Shown: piece after piece, positions 1 through 12,335 of the stretch | Layout of the letters: each line of letters starts with the position of its first letter | Position numbering within the stretch: the stretch's first letter is position 1 | Source of the DNA: Alectoria sarmentosa | Taxonomy: Eukaryota > Ascomycota > Lecanoromycetes > Lecanorales > Parmeliaceae | NCBI GenBank assembly: GCA_009733775.1 | Contig: WOGZ01000040.1 | Location: forward strand, 1 to 64,000 | Reading direction: 5' to 3' | Length of the DNA: 64,000 nt | Translations under genes and position numbers: made by a program | The notes under the pieces: generated by a model | The model's database searches: none | The model's input: only the letters and a program-made list of their open reading frames with translations | What the model was told of the DNA's origin: nothing

Positions 1-2895
1 ATATAACGTTTAAGAAAAACGATTTCGTTTTTTTTAGTAATAAAAATATCGTTATAAATAAATCATTTAAAAAATTGAATAATAAAATATTCGATTTATT
101 TAAAATTATATTCGTTATTAATTCTTTTTGTAAATTGAAATTATTTAAAATTATAAAAATTTATAACGTTTTTTATTTTAAACTTTTAAATTTCATCGTT
201 ATTAATTTATTGTTTAATTAAAACCATTTTTTTTTTAAAATTATCATCGTTAAAAATAAAAAAAAATGAATAATCGAAGATATATTAAATTCAAAAAGAT
301 TATAAAATCGTTTTAAATACAAAATTAAATGAAAAAACGTTGATAAAGATCTCAATTGATATAACATTAACGAAAATAAATTCGATAATACAAAAAACGT
401 AATGAAAAACTTTTATAAAAAATATTTAAATAAATCAAAATAAAAAGATTAAATATTATTCGATTGAGTTAACGATTAATTTATAAAAAGATTTTATTAT
501 TCATTTTTTCTCTTCTTTTTTTCTTTTTCATAATCGTCGTTATTATAATAAATGACGGCGATTATATATAACTTTCGATTATTGTGCGTACGTCTTCACG
601 TCATTTTTTTAACGACAAAATCGATCGATATCGACGATGATGACGTGTTAATTTAAGGTTTAAACGAACACGCGATCTTCGTTATTCACATTATAAACAT
701 CTTTCGAAATCTCTTAATGTTGTTTTAAGATCTCGTTATCGTTATTATTGATTTTATTTGATATCACATATATAACAATTTATAAAAAAAGATTATTTAA
801 AGTATTATCAAAATATATATAAACTTCAAATAAGATTTAACGCTTACGATTCGATTCGATTCGAAAAATTTCATTTAATTATATCGTTTGATTTTTACGA
901 TTTTTTCTCCGCTTGAAATATGAAATATTAAATAATATTAAATATTCAAATGCTTCGACGACGATTATAACGTTAATTTTTCATTAAATCACATTATTTT
1001 TAAACGTTTAAAACGATAAAACATCATAACATCGACGATGTTATAAACGAATTTTTCACGATATGTTATTGTCGCTATTATCGTCAAAATTTTTCAATTA
1101 AAAATGATTATCAATTAAATGTTTCAAAAATATAAGATAAATTATAAACACATTTCTTCGATTTTTATAACGTTAAAACATCGCTTTTTGAAAGAAAAAA
1201 ATAATGTTATAAGCGTATTCTACATTTTTAATAAAATTGACTTTTTTTTAACATTATATTTTTTTAATACTATTCGATTAAGCTTAACGTAACTTAATAA
1301 AAACATTTATTTTTATATAAATGTCTTTTTTTTATATATATACTTTCTTCTCACTTAATTGTCTTATTTAATACATTTATATAATATAACTTTATATTAA
1401 TTTTAACAAAACGTGATTTGAATGAAATTTTAATTATAAAGTTTTAAGTATAAATGTATGTATATAAAAGTAAAAGATTAAATTATAACTTGACACGTTA
1501 ATGTAAGACTGAGCTATAAAGCTAGCCTTGATTTATAATGAATCGCAGTATCGAAAAACGAATTATAACATCATTTTATAAAAATTCGATTACTTTAAAA
1601 CGTAACGATATATTAATTATTTTAACAAATTTCGAATTTTTGTACGAAAATTATTAAAAATTATCAAAATATTAAAAATAAATAATAAATGCTAAATGTT
1701 CTCGTAAGCGAAGATAATAATAATATTTCAAATCGAGTATTTATAAATAATAAAAATTCATCGATTAAACTTTTTTTTTATAAAAAAACATTTTATAAAA
1801 TTACAATTAAGAATAAATAAAATTTATATTATATATTTATATTTTATTTACTTTTTAATATTCATTTTATATAAATATTATTAAATTAAAAATATTATTA
1901 AATTAAAAATATTATTAAATTAAAAATATTATTTAATTCAAATTAATTTCATTGAGATTATAAAAAGTGTTTAAAAAAAAGTATCATTATTTGCAACTAT
2001 TTTATATATAAAACATTTGAAAGAAAATTAAAAAGTGTTTAAAAAAACTTAAAAGCGAATTATTAAATATTTTTTCAAATAAAATCTATTGCACAAAAAG
2101 ATATTTAAAAGCAATTTAAAAACGCATTATTAAATATTTATTATATATTTCATTTACTTTATTTGTAATTAAAAAATAAATAAATAAATAATAAAACGTA
2201 TAATCGAATAAATATCGTACTTTTTTTAATAAAAAGAATTTAAAAAAGCGTATTATTAAATACACATAATATAATAATTATTAAATACGTATATTACGTA
2301 AATATTTTACAATATTAAATAAAGTAAATTAGTATTAATAATATTAATAACATTTTTATTTATTTCGATATTTCTTTTTTTTAAATTATATAACTTTAAT
2401 ATAATATAATTATTTATTATAAATATTTATTTTTATTAAAATATTTTATTTTTATTTTGAAATTTTAAGTTTAATAACGTAATAATATTATATTTTATTA
2501 ATATTATTCAATTTTCTTTATATTAAATTATATTTTAAATTAATATTATAAAATTACGATATTATAACGTTTATTAAAATGTTTTTTAATTTTAAAATCG
2601 TAATATTAAATTGCATTAACGTAATAACATTTATCGTTATTTATAAATTAATTAATTATATTATTATTTATAAAGTTATTAATAAAAAGTTTAAACTTTT
2701 AATATATATAATGTTTATATTATATATAAATATTATATATATTTATCGTTTATAATTTCGTTACAATTTCTTTATTTCGTATTCTCATAAATACGACGAT
2801 ATTACACGACGAATATTGTAATAACTTTTCATTTAAATTAATACGCTTATTGTCTTTCTCCTTTTTTTAACACGTTCTCGAATCGATAAAATTTC
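1..2895. repeat. AT-rich, RIP-type gene-free block
   Basis: Almost pure A/T sequence with no reading frame longer than about 60 codons on either strand. CpG dinucleotides survive (many TCGA and ACGTT strings) while CpA and TpG are scarce, which is the usual signature of RIP acting on former repeats in ascomycetes. Base composition returns to normal abruptly around 2890-2940. Three tandem copies of a 19-bp A/T unit lie at about 1876-1935. A slightly GC-richer island at about 1490-1552 may mark a junction between two decayed insertions. No transposon domain can be read from what remains. Confidence 0.85.
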
Positions 2896-3125
2896 TTTTT
2901 TCGAAATGGTAGAAAACCCTGTTAATATCGTAGGATCAAGGTTCTGACTGCGACAAAGATGCCGTCACTGGAACATAGAGGGGATTCTGTCGAACGAACT
3001 TAATTTCCAAGATGCACGAAAGGGTTTTACGACGCGAGGAACCCTTTCTGGTATCATATAACTGTCACTGCGACCTTGCTTAAGCTCAAGATGTCGCGAC
3101 TGCAGTCCTTAAATAGAATCCACCC

Positions 3126-3311
3126 TGCGAGATCCTGTACTCCGCAGACCATACAGCTCGTTCCACATCGTTGCATTTCTGTACTGCCCAGGGGACGTTG
3201 TGATTGCGCTGTCGGATTCGTCGGAGAATACAGTCAGCCTTGCGAGATCCTGCATGCCACGGACCACACAGCTTGTTTCATATCGTTGCATTGCTGCATT
3301 GCCCAGGGGCG
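3126..3311 (+). repeat. diverged tandem duplication, period 115 bp
   Basis: A segment of about 71 bp beginning TGCGAGATCCTG occurs at 3126 and again at 3241, just upstream of the first gene. The copies differ mainly by transitions, as expected for a tandem duplication that took mild RIP-like mutation. Overlapping open frames on both strands across it are products of the repeat and not genes. Confidence 0.7.
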
Positions 3312-3402
3312 CAAGAATTGCGCGTCTGTGCTCATCTCGCCATAAAAGCATCCAAAGCAGATCAACAACTCAACATCGCAAGCTACGCTCTAAGTCAAAA
3401 TT

Positions 3403-4388
3403 ATGGTAAACATGCTTTTAATCGATCTTTTTGTTTGTTTTCTAGGAAACGTCATAATGGCAAATGCGCAGACGTGCTACTATCCCGATGGTTCAGTATC
3501 CTCCCGCGACACCCCGTGTCGCTCTCCTTCTATCGGCGATGGGGCAAGCACATGCTGCGGTTACACTGATATATGCCTGAACAACAATCTCTGTCTTCCC
3601 CAAGAAGGCGCTGAACTGCTCTCTAGAGGCAGCTGTACAAATGAAACTTGGCAAAGCCCGGAGTGTCCGCAGTACTGTTCCGATGATGATTATCTCTTTT
3701 AGCGCCCCCGAAAATCGTTTAATAGACGCCTTCATCATGGTTCGATCTTAACGCTAAGATTGTTTTTGCAGTCAACACGAGTGGCGGGGTGTTTCTCCAG
3801 TTCCTTCACTATTTTCAAGATCAATGGCTGTTCTGCTGTAGCGCGGGTGATGCAAACAACAATTCATGCCAAATTGCCACTAAAGGGAGCACCGCACCGT
3901 TTCCGATTGAAGCTGGAAAGGTGATCTTCAATCGCACATCTGGTTCCACATCCCCTAATAACACGAATACCACCTCGGTTACTATCACCGCCACAGTAAC
4001 GGCCGCAGCATCGGCATCAGCATTGGAATCGAGTTCTCTCTCTGCCAACAGTACATCATCATCGTCGTCGTCGTCGTCGAGAACGGGAACAGCAGTCGGC
4101 GCTGGGGTCAGTGGATTGCTAGGGTTAGTATTGCTTGTCACGTTGGGATTGCTATGGAGAGAAAAAGAGCACAATGAGGGTTTTAGGAAAGATGCTCAGA
4201 TCTGGGAAGGGAAGTGCGGAGAGTTGATGCAGACGCAGAATGTATTCGTGGAAACTGGTGGAGTCGAGCATCAATCACCGCACGAGTTTGACGGTTGGAG
4301 TCTTAATGAGTTGTATGGCGAACCGCATCTCCCTCATCAGCTTGAAGGTTGGAGGCCTGGCGAGATGGATGGAACGCAAGTTCCTTGA
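3403..4388 (+). CDS. secreted cysteine-rich single-pass membrane protein
   Basis: Proposed exons are 3403-3676 and 3772-4388 (296 residues). The N-terminus is a signal peptide with likely cleavage after an ANA motif, followed by QTCYYPDGS. A cysteine-rich ectodomain of roughly 110 residues contains CCGYTDIC and a later FCC. A Ser/Thr/Ala-rich stretch with a run of eight or more serines follows (an O-glycosylated stalk). Then comes one transmembrane helix (VGAGVSGLLGLVLLVTLGLL) and a basic cytoplasmic start (WREKEH). This layout is common in fungal cell-surface sensor-like proteins of unknown function. The acceptor (TTTTTGCAG) is strong. The donor (GTTCCG at 3677) is weak and was chosen because it is the only one that keeps frame and avoids the TAG at 3700. 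No family name is claimed. Confidence 0.7.
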
Positions 4389-5584
4389 AACGCTCGCAGG
4401 ACAAAGAACGTATAACATGGGTAGGCAGATGGCGGTTTCTCTGAACAAGATTCGAGTACTGTGGCAATACCAATGCTAACTGAGACTGCTCGTCGACATA
4501 TGTTCCGTCGGGAAAGATCACCAATTGCGTAGAAGCTCGTGTCAGTGTTTGAGTACCTGTATGGAATGACTCTGAAGATATGTAATGCAAGCCGGTCTAT
4601 CGAGGGAGAAAACAGAAAAGCAACATTTACTTCGAACAAGTTCTAGACCTGAATAAGTTCCAACAAGTGCGACCGATATCAGGAAAACCCCAATGCAGAT
4701 GAAGCGGCCAATGCAAAAGAAGCAGAGGGGATGGATCCTCGGCTAATGTGCAAACTTCAAGCCCGTCCATGCTTTACAGGTGGTGCAGGGATGCATTGAA
4801 GTCCATTTCTGCGAAAAGCGACTTTGAAGAAATTGCTTCGCTTATCCGGGATTAACGTGACTCGATGCTCCATACTTCATAGCAAAGCGTGCTTGTCATC
4901 TTCATGATTCACTCGCGTGTGATTATCTACAGTACTTTTCACATTATGCAGAACAACGATTTCATGCGATGAGAGTCGCCCTTTCTCAGCTTTAAGACAA
5001 TCAAAGGCGGATAGTTTGTGTGCGCCCGATTCGCGATGGTCTTGACGCCGTTTTACCCGGCCTTCCCACTGTTTATTTTTAGCGCCTGGAATGCAAAATG
5101 AATCTAACGGTATTGATCGATAATTTTCAGTACAGTTTGATGGCTGCCTAGACTGCTGCCTCCAGCGGGGCAGTGCGGGGCGCAGCTCCTTGAGCCCGAC
5201 AGTAATCCTTTTTCACACTGGTGCAATGCCGCTGCACAGGCCCCCTACTATTGCTCCTAAGTTCGCTTTGCTAAGGCGATTCGATTGGACAACTCGGCAG
5301 CATAAGCCAATAAATATCTATCCTCAGCTCAGTCGAAGCTCCCTCGGGCGTTGCCGCTTTTGCGAGAGAGCTGGGTGAGCGCAGATTACTCAACATCCAA
5401 TCTAGGTGAAGCACCCAACCAAGATGCTACGCACTCTTGCCCACATCAGAATCCCACTCTCAGCACCTCGGACGCACTCAGCCTACATATGCTTGGCAAG
5501 GCGAATAACGAGCAGCTAAAATAACCCCGCAATTCTCTCATTCATCTTCCCAAACCTCGGTCAACTTATTGTTTGATTTTTTAT
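4389..5584. other. intergenic, no convincing gene
   Basis: Normal base composition and only short frames. A coding-like scrap ending in a stop near 4850 may be a relic. Nothing else is supportable. The last few hundred bases would hold the promoter and leader of the downstream DUF3176 gene. Confidence 0.6.
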
Positions 5585-7608
5585 ATGGAAACCGAGAGAA
5601 GTATGTCACTCCATCGTGGCCACGCCGACATCGAGGAAGTCAAGACTTCATACGCTTTACCGCGCTCTGACGCGCAGAAGGCTAGTAACGTCGAACTCTT
5701 GGAAGATCCCTCCGACAATTGTTTTCTATCAGGCTCGACGATTATATCTAGAAACAATAGAAGCTCAACTTCACGAGCCAAACTCCATAATAGATTATGG
5801 GCCCGCATTATGAATTCATATACTGACTGGTGGACGGGAGAGCTGCTGGCAATCCTACTGAGCGTCATCGCATTCTGTGGCATTGTTGTTATACTTCGCA
5901 AGCACGATGGCCACACGCTTCCACGATTACCCTACAACGTCCCTCTCAATTTTGTTGTCTCGACCTTGGCTACGGTCTCGAAGAGTTCACTACTCCTTGC
6001 GGTGGCATCTGCGATCGGCCAATTCAAATGGCTATGGATGTCCTCCAAGCAGCGTAGGCTGCAGGACTTACAGGTCTTCGATGAAGCAAGCAGAGGTCCC
6101 TTGGGTGCTTCTAAGCTGCTTGTATCTAGGAGAGGCTTGTAAGTCTGGTTCCTTGAAGTCAAACCCAATTAAGCTTTCTAGCTAGCTGACTGCTAGGAGA
6201 TCTTGGGTTACTATAGGAGCAATAGTCACTATACTTTGCCTTATTTTTGATCCTTTTATCCAAGCACTGATCAGTATTTCCGAGCGAGTGGTCTACAGGG
6301 ATGATCCAGCAACGCTCTTAAAAAAGATTGAGACTTATCCTACCTTGAGCAACACCGTCGGTAAGTTATCCTGATAGTAGCAATATGCGTACCTATGCAC
6401 AAGGCCACAATTTCTCAAATCGGCTGCTGACGTAATTAAAAACAGATCCCTTGATTTCTGATTATACCTTACTGAACACTATCAATGACGCGATCTTTAA
6501 TCCAAACCCACTGTCAGAAACACAGCCGCGCTGCCTGACTGGCAACTGTACCTGGCCCCTATTTACGTCGCTGGGATTTTGTTTTAAATGCGAGGACATT
6601 AGCCAGCCGTTGCGAAATGGCTTCACGTCCGTTGAGATGCCCTTGAATCTCTCGGCGTATCAGGAATGCCTAGTATCCGCGCCCTACGAAAACAGTGCCA
6701 CGTGCTCAATCCCTCAGAGAAATTACACTTACAGACTCCCTGAATTAAATGGCCAGATCCTAAGGACATCGACATACGGTGGCAATGCGTCAGACTTTCC
6801 CCGCTCCTTTTCTATGATTACTGAAACAACAAGGATACCGGCATCTTTTGTAATTTCGTTATTCGGGGATTGGTTCGCCAATACAATGGTATTCAATTTC
6901 ACCGACGGCACCTCAGTCCCCATACCTGCCGTGGTTGCTCTCATTGGAACATCTCTACACGATGATGATAATTCTGGGGGCGTTATTGCAGCTGATGTGT
7001 GCGCTCTCAGCTTTTGTGCCCAAAAACGTAATGTTTCGGTATCCCTCAGCCAGCCGTCTTTTACCGTCCTTCAAAATGTGTACGGCAAAAGCCTATGGGT
7101 CTTAGTACAGTCTCTCGCGGGCAACATGACTGCACCCAACCAGACCTTTTGGGGTTCTGATGGGTCTTATACCGTCTCAGACATCACCATAGGTGCCTTC
7201 AACGCTTCCTCAAATATATCAATGACCATGGATAACATCGCCACTGCATTGACAAACTATTTCCGCGACTCAAGCAACGTCACAGTCGCCGGCAAAGTCG
7301 GCAAATCTGAGTCTTACATCCTTGTAAATTGGCCTTGGATTACTCTTCCGGCTCTGCTCGTCATAGCAGGAACAACATTCCTATTACTCGCCATGTTTCA
7401 GACCAATAGAAGAGGGGCACGGGTATGGAAGACGTCAGAGTTGGCACTCTTGTTCCACGAGCTGGAGAAGTCGGACCAAGACTTGAGTGCACTTCACCAA
7501 TCGAGTGAGATGGAGCATGTGGCCGTGGGAATCAGGGTGAAGATGGCGAAAACGTTGAGTGGCGGATGGATACTGCGTCGAGAGGGAACTCCGATCAAGT
7601 CTATGTAA
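5585..7608 (+). CDS. DUF3176 family multi-pass membrane protein
   Basis: Exons are 5585-6138, 6197-6360 and 6446-7608, giving 626 residues. Both introns have GTAAGT donors and CTGAC branch sites, and the frame is kept through both. After a polar N-terminus there is a WWTGELLAILLSVIAF membrane segment, then the family's LPYNVPLNFVVSTLATVSKS block and FKWLWM. A helix (TIGAIVTILCLIFDPFIQAL) precedes a long luminal or extracellular domain with conserved CLTGNCTWP and many N-glycosylation sequons. A final membrane helix (WITLPALLVIAGTTFLLLAMF) sits near the C-terminus. These are hallmarks of DUF3176, an expanded family in Pezizomycotina with no established function. The first ATG in frame is at 5585. 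It looks intact. Confidence 0.9.
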
Positions 7609-9407
7609 TAGATGTGCGACGACATTTTACTTCACAAGCCTCTTCAGTTCGTACGGTAGTCTTGATGTGACATAGCTTCTAGATTTCTTCCCATTTGCTC
7701 TGTATGCTGGTATAGATAACGTTGAGGCTATCGCTGTCGAAGGAACTGCTATTCTAGGTATCGTTGCGGCGCCCGCAGGTACATAAGGTAACGGTATAGA
7801 TTACAGCTGCACTAGGCAATACAGTATGAGACCCCGTGGTTCTCGCGGCCTCGAGAACGACGAGCCCGTTAGAAGTTCGACTTAGCTGATGCCTAGCTGA
7901 TGGCTGCCTACAAAGGAGAGCGGTGTGATGTTCACCCTCGATCGAGGCTTCGACAGGGCATAATGAGTAGGTCCATTTGCCGGCGTTCAGCTCAAACCGA
8001 AAGTTGGAGGACCCTTTGCTGGCTCATACCTGCTAAAGCCCTACATTCTTCCTTCTGCCTCCCCTTGTACCCTCGATATGGACTTGCAGAGCTTGGCACA
8101 TACCCTCAAATTAACGTCAGTCTCAGTCCGTATAAATTCATATTCCACGGTAGCCTGGCTGAACATACCTCTTGCGCAGCGGGCATTGCTACGGCTCCAA
8201 GGGTGGTAGTGTCTATCAATGCCTCGGTGGTAGAACGTAGTTTTGCATTGACCAGGCGAATACATTGCACTTTGGAAGCAAGGGTACTTGGACTGCTATC
8301 GCGACGGTGTAGTGCATCCAGGTGATTGGTTCGCGAAGCTAAGAGTAGTAGCGAGGAAGAGGACAGGATTCGCCATGGCGTACGGGACCCATATTTCGGT
8401 AAGAGGATTTTGTGGCGGTGACCTGGGTCAATTGGGAAAAAATTGAGTGCCAATACCTAGACGACTGTCGACACCAATCAAAGTTACCACTAATTTGTGG
8501 TTGAGGATGAAGTGGGAAATTACAATAACACTTACAATGATTGATGACGTCGCTTTTGTACTGACGACAGCCTCCGATCGGGAACACATCGAACGGATCG
8601 CTCTTTCCGTCCCCAAGCAATGCGCTTAGACTCGAAGAAACGGCTGAGCCTAGATCTACTATCTTCGAACTTATTCGAGCTTTTCGGGGACGCATAGCCC
8701 ACAGAAAGGCGAAGCGAACCCTCTTCCTCCCGCGGTTCTCTTGTCTCCACAGGATATTCTGAGGATAGAATTTTGATGCGAAATGGCAAATTCGTTATTT
8801 GATTCTGCAGCAACGAGTACAATAGACATTCGGAAATAACTTGTCCTGTCATGTCGTTATGATCCTACAACTTGTTCTCTTTGAGGGTGTGAGATGATAA
8901 AGTTATCATCCTTGATTCGGTCCTGACTCGTCTTCACTCGTATGCAAGCTATACTTGTGTTTTTTCAGTCCACGAGCCGTTTCACTCATGAAAGTTCACG
9001 TGTTGTCTGTAAGTCGATTTCATTTAATAATGATCAATGATGCTGTCAACGGGAAACAGTACTGGGTTCGGACTAGGCAGGCAATGAGTATAGAGGTAGT
9101 GAAGCGATAGACCCTAAAGAAAGACTTAGCAACAAACATAAAAGTGGAGACGGTAGGGAAGTAAGACGAGCTTGTGCGAAATACATCGATAAAATACATA
9201 GCCTTCCTATAAGCTTGACGCTCCAGGACAAGTAGTTAATCGTCATCTCGACATCAGCCTGAGCCTATCAGTGATGTCAAACGTGTGTAATACCTTAAAA
9301 GACGGGACTCTAAAAGCACGTGCATGTCTTTCATGAACGAGGACTTTTATTTGCGAGTCTACGCTACATTTCCACGAAAGCTTTCCCTCCACACCCAAAC
9401 AGGGACC
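7609..9407. other. intergenic, nothing recognised
   Basis: Normal GC with only short overlapping frames on both strands. None has codon bias, splice sites or motifs that would support a gene. Confidence 0.6.
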
Positions 9408-10204
9408 TCACAGAAAGTAATCCGTTCTTGAATCAATTGTACAACATTTTCCTTCGCAACCCGACGCGTACCTTGCAGCCCAGAGCAATTGATGTTCCCG
9501 TCGCCTTCCTCCGAACCCGCCGTGCCGAGTTCGAAAAAGCATTCGCCTCTGGAGCGCCGCGACCGCTTTGGGTGGAAACGCAATTGATTCTGCCACCTGG
9601 CAGCGCAGTGTCGAGATTCGGGCAGGCACCACCGAGCTCGCCGAGGGGGTTCCCGATGCAACCTTCCCCATTGCCTGCGGGGTTGCTTTCGCTGTAACCG
9701 TGCCAAGTGGCGCCGGCGAGGTAGACGGAATGAGAGGTGGGGTCCATGTTCACGGAGACAAGCTTACTGCCAGCTTGACCGACGTGTCTGCATTTGAAAG
9801 GGACAGATGGGTTAGCACAATAGCCCAAGGGGGCTTGATGAGGCATACGTGATGCGTGCAGGCCATGCTTTGGCGCTTGGTTGGGGCCTTGAGACGGGGT
9901 TGGAGGGGATCTTATTGACGTACCCATAATTGACGGGGCCAGAGCTGTGTTGGAAGGTTAGAGTCAGCTAGGTGTCTGGGTATAGCATTCGTGTCGACTT
10001 CCTCGCTATGGGTACTACTTACCAGTCTAGGCCTATGTCGAACGGTTGTCAGTTCGAAGTGCTGCGAAAACATCTTGAAAGGGTTTATCAACGTACTTTC
10101 ATACTCGTTGGCCTTTTCGTTCGTTCGTTCGCTTCTCAAGCGGGTTGGCAAAGGCAGTGGCGGAGGTAGTAGCAAGCAGGGTGGCGAGCAAAAGGAATTG
10201 TCAT
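9408..10204 (-). pseudogene. small secreted cysteine-rich protein, frameshifted relic
   Basis: Read on the minus strand, a signal peptide (LLLATLLATTSATAFANP followed by a KR site) lies directly after an ATG at 10204 but one base out of frame with it. Candidate introns follow; one ends at the acceptor at 9945, and another begins at 9923. A well-preserved domain then runs through GATWHGYSESNPAGNG, GGACPNLDTALPGGR and INCVSTQ. The next block, ECFFELGTAGSEEGDG, is in a second frame (from 9544), and the last, ASGCEGKCCTID, is in a third (from 9470), ending in a stop at 9408. Three frame changes with well-kept peptide blocks imply a recently disabled extracellular protein of about 150 residues. 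Function unknown. Base-calling errors are an alternative, but neighbouring genes read cleanly. Confidence 0.65.
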
Positions 10205-10892
10205 GATTGTTGTTTTGAGGTTTGAGAACTGGCAACAAGGGTCAGGTCTTGGGACAGGGGTATTTGTATCGAGTTGATCTGGGGATTGGGTGATGGTATA
10301 TGATGAGTTTGCTCTGCTGTTCTGTTCAGCAGCAGCGGCGAGACGAGGGGCTTTATAGCCAGCCTAAAGGCTCTCGCGAATCACGTGAGCTTCTAGCCAG
10401 CGTTGTCCCGCCCCAAGGCTTTTGCGTTTTACATCAGTTTGCTCGTAGTCTGGTTGGAATGAAGCGATCTTCGCTCGTTTTTGAAAGCGTTCGAAGGAGT
10501 AGACGGAAGTAAGGAAGGTATGCTGACATTATGGGTCAATCCGAGTGTTTTGCAAGCCGGCTTGACTTCGAGCGGTTGGACGCTATTGCCCATTGACCCT
10601 CTCTAGCGCTGACAGCCTGGCAGTCTGATGGCATTAAGCACACAACCAAGCAAACAAATTTCGTACTTGCTAGTTCAGAACTCTTCTTGATTCTCCCACG
10701 GCCGAACACGACTGATCCGTTGGCAGGAACATGGCTGGTACGCGACTTTATGATAGATTATCAATTTATAATCCCTTGTTTTGATGAAGGGATACGATTC
10801 AGTAATATCAGGTATGAATTTATAAATGCGTGTTCTGGGGTATGAAGTAGTAATTTGGCCCATGTTGAAGCACTTTGGTGCATCTTGCCTAC

Positions 10893-11523
10893 TTAGCCTC
10901 CACGATCACCTGCTAGATCCCGCCAATTGTCTGTTCCCATCATCCTGATGATCTGCCGCTGAGGAGGAGGAGGATCGCCAGGGCCCAACCGCACGTTCCA
11001 ACCGCATTGCGCGCGCGGCGATCCCATCTGCCAAAGGGTCGGTGAAGGGATTGGCGTTCTTCCAGAGAGCGCCCGTCTTCTGGACAATGCCGCTAGCCTC
11101 ATCTTCATGGCTTTAGAGGCGTCGTAGATGGTGGCTCCGAAGGCTTTGTCAGGGATTGAGGACTTCATCCAGATGAGCATGTGGCGGGATTTGGCATTAA
11201 TTGGCCCTGTGCAGCGGAAAAATATGGGGACTTAGGCGTGTCAGAGGCATTTCCAGCTGTGATGGTGCGAATTCCCAGGTCGTCGGATTAATCATTCTCG
11301 GCAGTGTCCTGGGTATAGGTACGGAGTTCGACAAGGGGTTCTTTGAGAGGGCCGAGTGGATGGTTCGGAGAGACTCCCAGGGGTAGTTGGGTGCTTGAAG
11401 AAGACGCCATGTTGCGAGCTCTCGATTGATGGTAATGGGAGAACGTGAGGTTAGGATTGGGTTGACGGTCCTCCAGCACAGGGTAGACATGTTATATGAA
11501 ACGGGGAAGATTGATGGGACCAC
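10893..11523 (-). other. overlapping minus-strand frames, gene uncertain
   Basis: Two adjoining minus-strand frames (108 and 95 codons) and a third overlapping one occupy this stretch. GC is higher than in the flanks. I could not join them with good splice sites into one protein, and recognised no domain. It could be a decayed gene or chance frames. Confidence 0.25.
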
Positions 11524-11677
11524 TGTTCTGACAGTAGCAAACAGTAATAGATTATTGAGGCTATGTCTGGGTGTTCAGGTGCTTGTATTAGTGAAGTAGG
11601 GCCCCGTGTGGGGGCTCAATTCAGCGAAGTAGGAATTTTCGATCTGTCACGCTGTCTCCGGCCGAGGACTACCCAAA

Positions 11678-11796
11678 ATTTTTGATACTTTTATATCTAT
11701 TTTGAGGAAATTGTTGAAGACTTTAATAATGTCGGCTAATTTTGATACCTTTGTATCTATATGAAGAAATCGCGAAAGACTTCAGTAATGTCCGCT
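11678..11796 (+). repeat. 60-bp tandem duplication with RIP-like transitions
   Basis: Two adjacent copies of about 60 bp (starting AATTTTTGATAC at 11678 and AATTTTGATACC at 11738, both ending near AATGTC-GCT). The differences are mainly C/T and G/A. Non-coding. Confidence 0.7.
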
Positions 11797-12335
11797 GATT
11801 ATATTCTCGACGTATCCTATTCATTGGCTCACGCCAGGTAGAGCGCCTTTACAGTAACCAATCTTTGGTGTTCTGCCAAGACTTACACTAGTGAAGCCTA
11901 GTGCCGGACGATGGGATAGAATGTTTATGCCATTTTCATCATCTGGCAAGGAATGTGGAGAAGGAATGACAACTCATACAGGTATCGTGTATGTTTCTTT
12001 ATCTCTATGTTGATGCGTGAAGGTCTATCAGTAGCAGATGAGAGTACTGCAGCCGTCTCAGCTACCAGTATAGATCTTAGCTACCAGAATAGACCAATGA
12101 CGATCTCGGAACCTAGGGCCAGGCTTGGAGGTATGACTCCCTAGTCTCGGAGACCATCCTAACATTGGTCTGCAAATATCTTGCCCTAGTCGCTGTTACA
12201 AAAGTCAGCCTCTTTGGCGGAGAGATGATCCCTCAAGGTAACAAATTTATGGGCATGAGATTACTTACCAGCTGTAGCATCGAAGGAGAATATACCGGCT
12301 TCAAGGCTTGACACATCTCGCAGCGTATACCTTGC

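Noticed and set aside
3821..4174. Minus-strand frame with poly-Asp opposite the Ser-rich stalk
   Set aside because: It is the antisense shadow of the TCG/TCA serine run in the plus-strand gene.
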